NCBI GenBank assembly: GCA_018829485.1
Contig: JAHJTU010000067.1
Coordinates: 1-5,486 of the forward strand
Reading direction: 5' to 3'
Source: Nanobdellota archaeon
GTDB taxonomy: Archaea > Nanobdellota > Nanobdellia > Pacearchaeales > UBA12030
DNA: 5,486 nt
In this document: one piece after another, positions 1-5,433 of the stretch
How the letters are laid out: the number at the start of each line of letters is the position of its first letter
Position numbering within the stretch: the stretch's first letter is position 1
The notes under the pieces: model-generated
Told to the model about the DNA's origin: nothing
The model's input: the letters and a program-made list of their open reading frames with translations, nothing else
Databases searched by the model: none
Position numbers and translations under genes: made by a program

Positions 1-546
1 AATAATTATAAGGAATATGTTTTCAGCAAATGAAACTCTTACTCCTAGTTGTCCTAATGCAACAATCAATACAAATACAACTGTAACCCACTGTATAATA
101 TCTGCAAACAATTGTGCTCCTGTTGCTTTCTTGTGTCTTACTAAATCAGCAGCATAATGTGCAACAATTAATCCAAATAAGAAGATTATTACTGCAATAA
201 ACAAGTTAGGTAACCAATTTGCTAATCTTACAAGTAAATCAGAAATTTCACCTAATTGCAATAACCTTGCTGCTGGTGCAAGAAATGCAACAAAGATCCA
301 CCATTTAGTTAATGTTCCTAGTATTACAGATAATGATGCTCCACCAATTGCTTTGTTTAATCTGCTCTTTGTTAACCATCTGTCAAATCCTGTTCTAAGT
401 AATATCTCTTTTACCAAGTATCCTACAACTAAAGCAATAATATATCCAAAGATAATTATTATTGCTGCTGCTGCAATTCCTGGTAGGGCATTAACTAAAG
501 AAGCCCACAATACTAATAAAGGGTCTATTACATTTACGATTGCCAT
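1..546 (-). CDS. CmpX-like conserved-TM-helix membrane protein (mechanosensitive-channel-like), C-terminus outside window
   Basis: The reading frame is open from the ATG at 546-544 to the window edge, giving 182 residues; the C-terminus is missing. The protein is very hydrophobic, with membrane segments near residues 18-45, 71-96, 106-130 and 143-167, and a fifth starting near 174. Two units share the pattern of a short amphipathic stretch, then LP, a long aliphatic helix with G and A, then a basic end: LPGIAAAAIIIIFGYIIALV at residues 21-40 and LPNLFIAVIIFLFGLIVAH at 112-130. Each is followed by a helix ending in L-x-Q-L-G (95-99 and 164-168). This tandem layout is that of the conserved TM helix family (Pfam TM_helix; CmpX and relatives of MscS channels), found in bacterial and archaeal inner membranes. 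Gating or transport is inferred from the family; no MscS pore or beta domain is visible here. A GAGG lies only 2 bases before the ATG, closer than usual. The upstream neighbour on the same strand, the DHH gene, ends 74 bases away. Confidence 0.8.
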   Translation of the reverse strand, partial: MAIVNVIDPLLVLWASLVNALPGIAAAAIIIIFGYIIALVVGYLVKEILLRTGFDRWLTKSRLNKAIGGASLSVILGTLTKWWIFVAFLAPAARLLQLGEISDLLVRLANWLPNLFIAVIIFLFGLIVAHYAADLVRHKKATGAQLFADIIQWVTVVFVLIVALGQLGVRVSFAENIFLIII

Positions 547-579
547 TTCCTCTTTTATGAATTGGTAAGAGAAAAATTC

Positions 580-593
580 TTTAAAAAGGTTTC
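580..593 (-). promoter_or_regulatory. Putative archaeal TATA/BRE promoter of the membrane protein gene
   Basis: Read on the minus strand this is GAAACC followed by TTTTTAAA, a purine-rich BRE-like element next to an archaeal TATA box. Its centre is about 37 bases upstream of the ATG at 546, which predicts a 5' leader of about 10 bases containing only the GAGG motif. The T-tracts here (587-583 and 576-572) could also help end transcription of the preceding DHH gene. This is inferred from spacing and composition alone. Confidence 0.45.
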
Positions 594-620
594 TGTAAGA
601 CTATTTTGTTTTAAGCACCT

Positions 621-1676
621 TCAATACTTCTTCAACACATTCAACAAGTTCTGCTTAAAATTATCAATATCAGATACATTAATTGTAGCACCACAAGCAG
701 CTTTATGCCCACCATGAGTTCCTTCTATGTCTTCCATAACTTTATCCAAAAATTCTCTTAAATCAATTTTAGTATCTCTAAAAGAAATATTTACTTTGCT
801 TCCTGATAAGTATGAAACAACAATAAGTTTTTTTGGAAAATGATATTGCAATTCATTTGAAATCTCAGCTGAAATACTTAAATCACCAGAATATGAAAAA
901 AACAAAACTCTTCCTGATTTTTCACCAACTTTCCTTGCTTTTTCAATAAGCTTTTCATATTTTCTGTCAATTCTCTCAAATCTTGAATAAATAAATTCAG
1001 CATCTTTTGTTTCCTTATTAAGCAAAATATTGGGATTATCTGCTTTTAGCATGAATTTCATCATTCTAACTACATTGCTTGTTCTATCTTTTAATGAGAA
1101 AGAAAGAATTTTCACAAGCTTGCCAAATTGACTTCCAAATAAAATTTTTGCAGGATCATTATGATATGTTAAAAGATTAGGATATTTTTCTGCAAATTCT
1201 TGTGCAAATTCTGGCAAATAATAATCTGCCAAACAACCAAGCATTGCAACCCATTCATCTTCTTTTTTCTTTGTTGCCTGATAACACCAATAAGAAACAG
1301 GTTCAGATGATGGTTTACTTGAATTTAAAGGATTAAAATAATTAATATCTTTAACAAATTCTTTATCTTGTGGTGCATGATGATCAATCCATATTAATGG
1401 CAAACCTAATTGTGAGCATGCTTCAAGAAATTCTGGTGCAACTAATGGTTTATCAAGAATAAAAACAGCATCAGCTTTTATTTCATTTAATTTTCTTATA
1501 TAAACAGCACTTAAGTCAGGATAACTTTTAATTGCAATTCCTTTGCCTCTTCCTATAAACCTGGCTAAGAGCAAATAAGAGGATAAACCATCTACATCAT
1601 TATCATAGAAAAAGATTGGATTCTGTGATTCTTCAAGAAAACCCCTAATTTTTACAAGTTCATCTTTTGAAAGCAT
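621..1676 (-). CDS. DHH/DHHA1 family phosphoesterase (RecJ / nanoRNase-like)
   Basis: This complete 351-residue protein has the two-domain plan of the DHH superfamily, metal-dependent phosphodiesterases that include RecJ-type nucleases, oligoribonucleases and cyclic-dinucleotide hydrolases. Visible motifs are motif I, DNDVDG, at 25-30 (the RecJ-like D-x-D-x-D-G form); motif II Asp75 in FILDKP; motif III, DHH, at 98-100; a motif IV candidate, Asp151 in GCLADYY; and the DHHA1 substrate-binding GTHGGHKAACGA at 319-330. All metal-ligand positions I can identify are present, so the enzyme should be active. The length suits a stand-alone archaeal DHH protein and lacks the OB domain of bacterial RecJ. 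A single-strand nuclease or short-RNA/nanoRNA hydrolase role in the cytoplasm is likely, but the exact substrate cannot be read from sequence. The ATG at 1676 directly follows an in-frame TAG, so it is the first possible start. It fits a leaderless transcript from the TATA box at 1697-1703. Confidence 0.88.
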   Translation of the reverse strand: MLSKDELVKIRGFLEESQNPIFFYDNDVDGLSSYLLLARFIGRGKGIAIKSYPDLSAVYIRKLNEIKADAVFILDKPLVAPEFLEACSQLGLPLIWIDHHAPQDKEFVKDINYFNPLNSSKPSSEPVSYWCYQATKKKEDEWVAMLGCLADYYLPEFAQEFAEKYPNLLTYHNDPAKILFGSQFGKLVKILSFSLKDRTSNVVRMMKFMLKADNPNILLNKETKDAEFIYSRFERIDRKYEKLIEKARKVGEKSGRVLFFSYSGDLSISAEISNELQYHFPKKLIVVSYLSGSKVNISFRDTKIDLREFLDKVMEDIEGTHGGHKAACGATINVSDIDNFKQNLLNVLKKY

Positions 1677-1696
1677 CTACATTTACTTTACATGCT

Positions 1697-1710
1697 TTTA
1701 TATGCTTTTC
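1697..1710 (-). promoter_or_regulatory. Putative leaderless promoter of the DHH phosphoesterase gene
   Basis: On the minus strand this reads GAAAAGC followed by ATATAAA. The TATA centre, near 1700, is about 24 bases upstream of the ATG at 1676, so transcription would start on or next to the start codon. No Shine-Dalgarno motif lies between the box and the gene, which agrees with leaderless initiation. Confidence 0.5.
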
Positions 1711-1719
1711 TGTATCTCC

Positions 1720-1758
1720 TTACCCCCCCTCAGAAGCAGCCCCCACAAATTCCATGAA
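1720..1758 (-). pseudogene. Detached copy of the pyrG 3' end (12 codons plus stop)
   Basis: Read on the minus strand this C-rich island encodes FMEFVGAASEGG followed by TAA. The intact pyrG in this window ends FMEFVRACSEGV followed by TAG at 2873-2835. The alignment is ungapped: 30 of 39 bases agree, or 28 of 34 over 1725-1758 versus 2840-2873. Nine of 12 residues agree and the stop codons are in register. Three of the six core differences are silent third-position changes (at 1756, 1750 and 1744). That suggests both copies once evolved under coding constraint, rather than one being a recent slip of the other. Similarity stops abruptly at the stop codon on one side and just upstream of the Phe codon on the other. 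I read it as the original pyrG end, separated from the gene by insertion of the MNT-HEPN cassette. The remains of a duplicated pyrG are an alternative. It has no start codon of its own apart from an internal ATG. Confidence 0.7.
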
Positions 1759-1764
1759 AGACAG

Positions 1765-1778
1765 TTCACTTAAATGAA
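1765..1778. promoter_or_regulatory. Imperfect palindrome upstream of the MNT-HEPN promoter, possible operator
   Basis: The 14 bases TTCACTTAAATGAA pair in six of seven positions about a centre at 1771/1772. The palindrome ends 8 bases before the TATA box at 1787. Further TGAA(C) half-sites lie at 1797-1801, just after the TATA box, and at 1839-1843, early in the gene. Since the first gene product carries a winged helix-turn-helix domain, autoregulation through these sites is a reasonable guess. AT-rich DNA yields short palindromes by chance, so confidence is low. Confidence 0.3.
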
Positions 1779-1779
1779 T

Positions 1780-1794
1780 CAAAAGGTTTAAATA
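1780..1794 (+). promoter_or_regulatory. Putative leaderless promoter of the MNT-HEPN operon
   Basis: CAAAAGG (BRE-like, 1780-1786) is followed directly by the TATA box TTTAAATA (1787-1794). The TATA centre is about 26 bases before the ATG at 1816, so the transcript should begin at or beside the start codon. No Shine-Dalgarno motif is present. It lies back to back with the DHH promoter, separated by the pyrG-end fragment. Confidence 0.55.
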
Positions 1795-1815
1795 TATGAA
1801 CTCTATCCTAATAAA

Positions 1816-2367
1816 ATGATACAAATGGTTCAATTATCTGAACTTTTAGGAAATAAGGCGTTAATCAAGTTGCTTGAATTTTTTATTGAGAATCCTTCAG
1901 ATGAAACTTCATACACAGAAATTAAAAAAAGAGTAAAAATTGCAAAGGCAACCCTTACTAAATGGCTGAATTTCATGATTAAAAATGACTTTATTTCTTC
2001 TAAAATTATTGGAAGAAATAAGTTGTACAAGTTAAACAGAGAAAAGGTATTGATAAAACAATTAAAAATCTTAAATATAATAACAAAATTACTGCCATTA
2101 AGAAGAATTATTGAGAAAACAGGTTGTGAGATTTTTATTTATGGAAGTGCATCAAGGGGTGAAGATACAGAAAAAAGTGATATAGATGTCTTTATTTTAG
2201 GAAATGTTAAACCAAGAGAAGTTAGTGAAGAAATTAGAAAGATGGAGAAGAAATTAAATAAAGAAATAAAAGTTCAAATTTTTACAAACACTGAATGGGC
2301 AAATATGGAAAGAAAAGACAGGGCTTTTTATGAAAGAGTAGAGAAAGACAAAATAAAAATAGAATAA
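1816..2367 (+). CDS. Winged-helix MNT-type nucleotidyltransferase, putative antitoxin
   Basis: This 183-residue protein has two parts. Residues 1-80 look like a winged helix-turn-helix: a helix at 7-25, a turn near 31-42 (SYTEIKKRVKIAK), a recognition helix at about 43-56 and a wing near 60-74 (IIGRNKLYKLN). Residues 100-183 form a minimal nucleotidyltransferase (MNT) domain with GSASRG at 110-115 and SDID at 121-124, where Asp122 and Asp124 are the metal ligands. The third carboxylate usually expected on the following strand is not evident: KEIKVQIF at 149-156 has Gln154 where Asp is common. MNT proteins paired with HEPN toxins act as antitoxins, in characterised systems by AMPylating a toxin tyrosine. 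Here neutralisation could instead be by binding, and the HTH suggests autorepression. The HEPN gene starts 18 bases downstream. An alternative start at 1825 would remove three residues. The start at 1816 fits a leaderless transcript better. Confidence 0.85.
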   Translation: MIQMVQLSELLGNKALIKLLEFFIENPSDETSYTEIKKRVKIAKATLTKWLNFMIKNDFISSKIIGRNKLYKLNREKVLIKQLKILNIITKLLPLRRIIEKTGCEIFIYGSASRGEDTEKSDIDVFILGNVKPREVSEEIRKMEKKLNKEIKVQIFTNTEWANMERKDRAFYERVEKDKIKIE

Positions 2368-2385
2368 GGATAGAATAAATATAAG

Positions 2386-2808
2386 ATGGATATAAATAAA
2401 TGCTTGGAAGAAGGTTATTTAGTAAAGGAAAAAATTGATAAAAATCTGATAGATAAAGAGATTAGTGAAAGTAGGTATGATTATGAAAAAGCCCAGAAAG
2501 CTTTTGGAGAAAAAGACTATAAATGGACAATCATTAAAAGTTATTATTCAATGTTTCATTCTGCCAAAGCTATTTGTTTTAAATTTGGTTATAGAGAGAA
2601 AAGGCATATTGCTGTTTTAGTTGTATTAGAGGAATTAAACAAGCAAGGGAAATTAGAAATTAAATATATTAATGATTTTAAAGCAGCAATCTCAGCCAGA
2701 GAAAGTGCAGATTATAGATACAATTATACAAAAGAAAGAGCCTTTCAAATCTTAGAAATTTGTAAAGAATTTAATGAAAGACTAATAAAATTAATACAAA
2801 AAGCATAA
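2386..2808 (+). CDS. HEPN domain protein (UPF0332/COG1895 type), putative RNase toxin
   Basis: This is a 140-residue, all-helical protein. Residues 29-40 and 44-68 form the first long helix pair, with the family signature SYYSMFHSAKA at 52-62. Then come GYREKRH at 68-74, a helix at 75-88, and the C-terminal block ISARESADYRYNYTKERA at 102-119. This is the pattern of archaeal HEPN proteins encoded beside MNT nucleotidyltransferases. HEPN toxins are metal-independent RNases that use an R-x(4-6)-H motif. Here Arg70-EKR-His74 has only three intervening residues, and the REKRHIAV context lacks the HxY of the HepT type, so RNase activity is likely by family but not certain from the motif. It is co-transcribed with the MNT gene across an 18-base gap. 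No good Shine-Dalgarno motif precedes the ATG; GGAT at 2368 is 14 bases away, so translation may depend on the upstream gene. It converges on pyrG, leaving 26 bases between stop codons. Confidence 0.8.
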   Translation: MDINKCLEEGYLVKEKIDKNLIDKEISESRYDYEKAQKAFGEKDYKWTIIKSYYSMFHSAKAICFKFGYREKRHIAVLVVLEELNKQGKLEIKYINDFKAAISARESADYRYNYTKERAFQILEICKEFNERLIKLIQKA

Positions 2809-2821
2809 AAAACAGAAAAAA
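2807..2821 (-). terminator. Oligo-T terminator of pyrG overlapping the HEPN stop codon
   Basis: On the minus strand two runs of six T (2821-2816 and 2812-2807) follow the pyrG stop codon at 2837-2835 by about 14 and 23 bases. Archaeal RNA polymerase terminates at such T-tracts without needing a hairpin. The distal run overlaps the stop codon of the convergent HEPN gene. On the plus strand no comparable T-run follows HEPN, so HEPN transcripts may read into pyrG in antisense. Confidence 0.45.
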
Positions 2822-2834
2822 GAATAAACTATTT

Positions 2835-2873
2835 CTAAACCCCCTCAGAACAAGCCCTTACAAACTCCATAAA
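2835..2873 (-). repeat. pyrG-proximal copy of the 39-base direct repeat (candidate attachment site)
   Basis: This is the last 12 codons plus stop of the intact pyrG, encoding FMEFVRACSEGV. It matches 1720-1758 at 30 of 39 bases without gaps and in the same orientation, with the MNT-HEPN operon in between. If the cassette integrated here, this copy is the hybrid junction that restores pyrG. The crossover would lie within or just upstream of the Phe-Met-Glu-Phe codons, because similarity to the other copy ends there. Confidence 0.65.
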
Positions 2874-4550
2874 TACTGGAGATGGTTTTTCAAATCTTGA
2901 TGTGAATTCTGCATGATATTGTGTTGCAAGGAAAAAAGGATGTTCTTGATTTTTTAATTCAAGTATTTCACCAAGTTTATATTTATCATCTGATGTGCCT
3001 GAAAATAACATTCCTGCATTTTCAAATCTTTTCTTGTACTTATTATTAAACTCATACCTATGCCTGTGCCTTTCAGCAATATTAACTTTCTTGTAAATTT
3101 TATGTGCAAGGCTTTTTTTTCTTATTTTGCATTCACAATCACCTAATCTCATTGTTCCTCCCAACTTATTCAAATCCTGTCCAGGCAACAAGTAAATAAT
3201 TGGATTTTTTGTTTTGCTGAATTCTGTTGAATTTGCTTCTCTCATTCCTAATTTGTTTCTAGCAAATTCAATTGCAGCTAATTGAAAACCCAAACACAAG
3301 CCAAGAAATGGAATATTATTTTCTCTTGCATATTCTATTGCTTTTATCTTGCCTGCAATTCCTCTTGCACCAAAACCTCCAGGAACTAAGATTCCATCTA
3401 ATTGCAAATTACTTAACAAAAATCCTTTTTCTATTTTTTCTGCATCAAGCCATTCTATATTAATATTAATTCCAAAATTATATTCACAATGCTTTAATGC
3501 CTGTTCAATACTTATGTAAGAATCTTCTAACTTAGAATATTTTCCAACAATTCCAATTGTAATATTTTTGTTTGCTTTAGATTTTTTTTCTATTGTTCTT
3601 CTCCACTCATGTAAATTTGCTTTTTTTTCCTGCATGCCAAACTCTTTCAAAAGAATTTTATCAAAATCCTGCTCATAAAATACTAATGGCATTCTATAAA
3701 TCTCACCAATATAATGAAAAGAGAATATATTAGATTCTTTAACATTGCAAAATAATGAAAGTTTTTTTCTTGCTTCTTCATTTAAAGGTGTTTCACTTCT
3801 TGTCATTAAAATATTTGGCTGAATTCCCATTTCTCTTAATTTTTGAACAGAATGTTGTGCAATTTTAGTTTTTTGCTCTTTTAATGTGCTTTCAGGAATA
3901 AAAACAGCATGAATATATTTTACATTCTCATGAAATGCTAATTGTCTTGCAGCTTCTAAAAAAGGTGAACTTTCAATATCTCCTACTGTGCCTCCAATTT
4001 CAACAATACAGAAATCAGCATTTTCATCTTCAGCAACTTTTTTTATTTCATCCTGAATTTCATTTGTAATATGTGGAATAATCTGAACTGTCTTGCCTAA
4101 ATACTTGCCTTGCCTTTCTTTTTGAATTACCTGCCAATATATTCTTCCTGTTGTAATATTATGCTCTTTGCCTAAATTTTTATTCAAAAATCTTTCATAT
4201 ACTCCTAAATCTTGATCTGACTCATAACCATCACTTGTGACAAAGACTTCTCCATGCTCAAAAGGACTCATAGTGCCTGCATCAACATTAACATAAGGAT
4301 CTATTTTTATTATAGAAATATTATAACCCATGCTCTGGAGCAACTTAGCAGCAGATGAAGTAATTAATCCCTTGCCTAATCCAGACATGCCACCAGTAAC
4401 AAAAATATATTTTGTTGATTTTAGTGTTTGTTTTGGATGTCTCAGTTGTCTTGTTTGACTTATCTTTCTTGTTCTTCTAGTATTTTTAGCTGCTTTAATC
4501 TTCTTAACTTTCCCAGATTTAGCCTTTTTAGCTCTCTTATATTTAGCCAT
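2835..4550 (-). CDS. pyrG: CTP synthase with basic N-terminal extension
   Basis: CTP synthase makes CTP from UTP, ATP and glutamine, the last step of pyrimidine nucleotide synthesis. The synthase domain runs from about 46 to 310. It has a P-loop GGMSGLGKG (53-61), KIDPY and NVDAGTMSPFEHGEVFVT (82-105), the Mg-binding region EIGGTVGDIES (184-194, Glu184) and the UTP site KTKIAQHSV (227-235). The glutaminase domain (about 330-571) has PGGFGARG (390-397), the nucleophile Cys419 in GLCLGFQ, RHRHRYE (494-500), and His546/Glu548 in YHAEF, so the triad is complete. Oddities: 45 extra residues before the usual start, with 19 Lys/Arg and no acidic residue; a P-loop one residue shorter than the usual GGVVSSLGKG; KTKIAQ where KTKPTQ is standard; and HAE instead of HPE. 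The start at 4550 is supported by AGGGGG four bases upstream. The next Met (55) is inside the P-loop, and no GTG/TTG start lies between. The final 12 codons are duplicated at 1720-1758. Confidence 0.97.
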   Translation of the reverse strand: MAKYKRAKKAKSGKVKKIKAAKNTRRTRKISQTRQLRHPKQTLKSTKYIFVTGGMSGLGKGLITSSAAKLLQSMGYNISIIKIDPYVNVDAGTMSPFEHGEVFVTSDGYESDQDLGVYERFLNKNLGKEHNITTGRIYWQVIQKERQGKYLGKTVQIIPHITNEIQDEIKKVAEDENADFCIVEIGGTVGDIESSPFLEAARQLAFHENVKYIHAVFIPESTLKEQKTKIAQHSVQKLREMGIQPNILMTRSETPLNEEARKKLSLFCNVKESNIFSFHYIGEIYRMPLVFYEQDFDKILLKEFGMQEKKANLHEWRRTIEKKSKANKNITIGIVGKYSKLEDSYISIEQALKHCEYNFGININIEWLDAEKIEKGFLLSNLQLDGILVPGGFGARGIAGKIKAIEYARENNIPFLGLCLGFQLAAIEFARNKLGMREANSTEFSKTKNPIIYLLPGQDLNKLGGTMRLGDCECKIRKKSLAHKIYKKVNIAERHRHRYEFNNKYKKRFENAGMLFSGTSDDKYKLGEILELKNQEHPFFLATQYHAEFTSRFEKPSPVFMEFVRACSEGV

Positions 4551-4598
4551 ACTTCCCCCTTTTATCTTAAATAAAAGAATCAGTAATATAAAAGGTTT
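4551..4598 (-). promoter_or_regulatory. Putative pyrG promoter and ribosome binding site
   Basis: On the minus strand AAACC (4598-4594) leads into a TATA-like TTTATATT (4592-4585). Its centre is about 38 bases upstream of the pyrG ATG, predicting a short leader of roughly 12 bases. That leader holds AGGGGG (4560-4555), which matches the Shine-Dalgarno AGGAGG at five of six bases with 4-base spacing. This is the clearest ribosome binding site in the window, and it fixes the start that includes the basic extension. Confidence 0.5.
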
Positions 4599-4616
4599 AT
4601 TGTTTTAGGGTATAGG

Positions 4617-5414
4617 TTAGAGGATAATGTTCTCTAAATTACTATATATAATGTCCTTTATATCCACTTTCTTTAAATCAAGATTATATGCTAATCCATG
4701 CTTGCTGCACTGGCTTATTGGATGAACAATATAAGCATCTGGCCTTTCAAATGCATCTTTTAATTCAAGTGCTCCAAGTTCTTGTGCAGCACATCTTGGA
4801 TTAAAATCAGACTTAGAAAAAACATGAATCCTGAAAAATGGACCTGAAAATTCATCTGAATAATTTAAATGAACTAAAAATCTGTCATCATTAAAATTCT
4901 CTAATTTTGCAGTAACTTTTTCACCAACTTCCTTAATCTTTTCTCTGTTAATATCACCATAAAAATCATTATAAGCCATATCAAAATGATTTCCATCATT
5001 CATACCATAACTGAATAATTTTACTTCATCAAATTCTTTTGGAATTTTTCTTGGTAGAATATATTTTTTGATTATTCTTTCTTGTCTTTTTATGTTAAAA
5101 TTAAAATCTGATTCTTGTTTTTGCTCTTGTGGTTTTTTTGGAAAAGGACCATCAATACTAGATGAAGTTAAAACATCTTCAGAAGGACCACAAACAGGAA
5201 AATCATGCAAAGTATGATAAGATTCATTTCTTAAAAAATACAAAACCTTATGTTTATCTTGTAAAAGTTCATCTTGTAAAAGTTCATCTTCTGTTGCAAA
5301 AAAAGTTCCATCATTATTTCCATCTAATTTTTCAGGATTAAGCTGGAATGTTGAATTAAATCTATCAGGATCAATAATCCTCTTTTCTTCTTCTTTTTGT
5401 TCTTGTGCATCCAT
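4617..5414 (-). CDS. Hypothetical soluble protein with an EF-hand-like loop
   Basis: I do not recognise this 265-residue protein. It has no signal peptide or membrane segment. The first 110 residues are acidic, low in predicted structure and rich in D, E, Q, N and K. They include DGNNDGTFFATE at 31-42, which matches an EF-hand calcium loop at positions 1, 3, 5, 6 and 12 (D31, N33, D35, G36, E42) but has Phe at positions 8 and 9, so it is only a partial match. Residues 44-53 are the tandem pentapeptide ELLQD twice, from a 15-base DNA duplication. Residues 128-265 look like a compact alpha/beta domain: strands near 130-137, 143-149, 179-184 and 193-200, a helix at 156-173, then a helix at 208-223. 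It contains Cys208, Cys236 and His239. Codon use resembles neighbouring genes. The start is the only Met before residue 138, and it is preceded by a TATA-like element suited to a leaderless transcript. It ends 66 bases before pyrG on the same strand. Confidence 0.7.
   Translation of the reverse strand: MDAQEQKEEEKRIIDPDRFNSTFQLNPEKLDGNNDGTFFATEDELLQDELLQDKHKVLYFLRNESYHTLHDFPVCGPSEDVLTSSSIDGPFPKKPQEQKQESDFNFNIKRQERIIKKYILPRKIPKEFDEVKLFSYGMNDGNHFDMAYNDFYGDINREKIKEVGEKVTAKLENFNDDRFLVHLNYSDEFSGPFFRIHVFSKSDFNPRCAAQELGALELKDAFERPDAYIVHPISQCSKHGLAYNLDLKKVDIKDIIYSNLENIIL
5256..5290. repeat. 15-base perfect tandem repeat inside the hypothetical gene
   Basis: The unit atcttgtaaaagttc occurs at 5256-5270 and 5271-5285, followed by five more matching bases at 5286-5290. 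Being a multiple of three, it keeps the frame and duplicates five residues (ELLQD, residues 44-53 of the protein). Perfect identity suggests a recent slippage event. Confidence 0.9.
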
Positions 5415-5433
5415 GTTAAGTATTAGAGTTGTA

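Larger units (their letters stand above)
1720..2873. mobile_element. Candidate integrated MNT-HEPN islet flanked by pyrG-end direct repeats
   Basis: Two direct repeats of the pyrG 3' end, offset by 1115 bases, bracket exactly one promoter and two genes (winged-helix/MNT and HEPN). Those are the only plus-strand genes in the window. Site-specific elements that integrate into a gene's 3' end typically carry a copy of that end, so the host gene stays intact and the displaced original remains at the far side. That is what is seen here: pyrG is complete and its twin end lies next to the DHH gene. HEPN/MNT pairs are known mobile toxin-antitoxin modules. A hand count over HEPN gives about 26% G+C, and two sampled pyrG lines gave about 32%, a weak sign of foreign origin. 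No integrase, transposase or inverted terminal repeat is present, so the mobilising enzyme would have to act in trans or be lost. The element boundaries are inferred. Confidence 0.5.

Noticed and set aside
353..568. Plus-strand open frame of 71 codons
   Set aside because: It lies antisense to the well-supported membrane protein gene; its sequence is the low-complexity mirror of those hydrophobic codons, and no family is recognisable.
1723..1746. C-rich island considered as a Shine-Dalgarno or G-quadruplex-like element for the DHH gene
   Set aside because: The DHH promoter lies downstream of it and predicts a leaderless transcript. The match to pyrG codons, including the stop in register, explains the composition better.
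1677..1815. Possible small RNA or tRNA in the divergent intergenic region
   Set aside because: No cloverleaf, C/D-box or stable extended hairpin is visible; the region is accounted for by two promoters and the pyrG-tail fragment.
1830..2030. Minus-strand open frame of 66 codons inside the MNT gene
   Set aside because: It is a shadow of the winged-helix coding sequence, with no promoter or recognisable protein.
3272..3463. Plus-strand open frame of 63 codons inside pyrG
   Set aside because: It is antisense to the glutaminase domain of pyrG, whose frame is strongly conserved.
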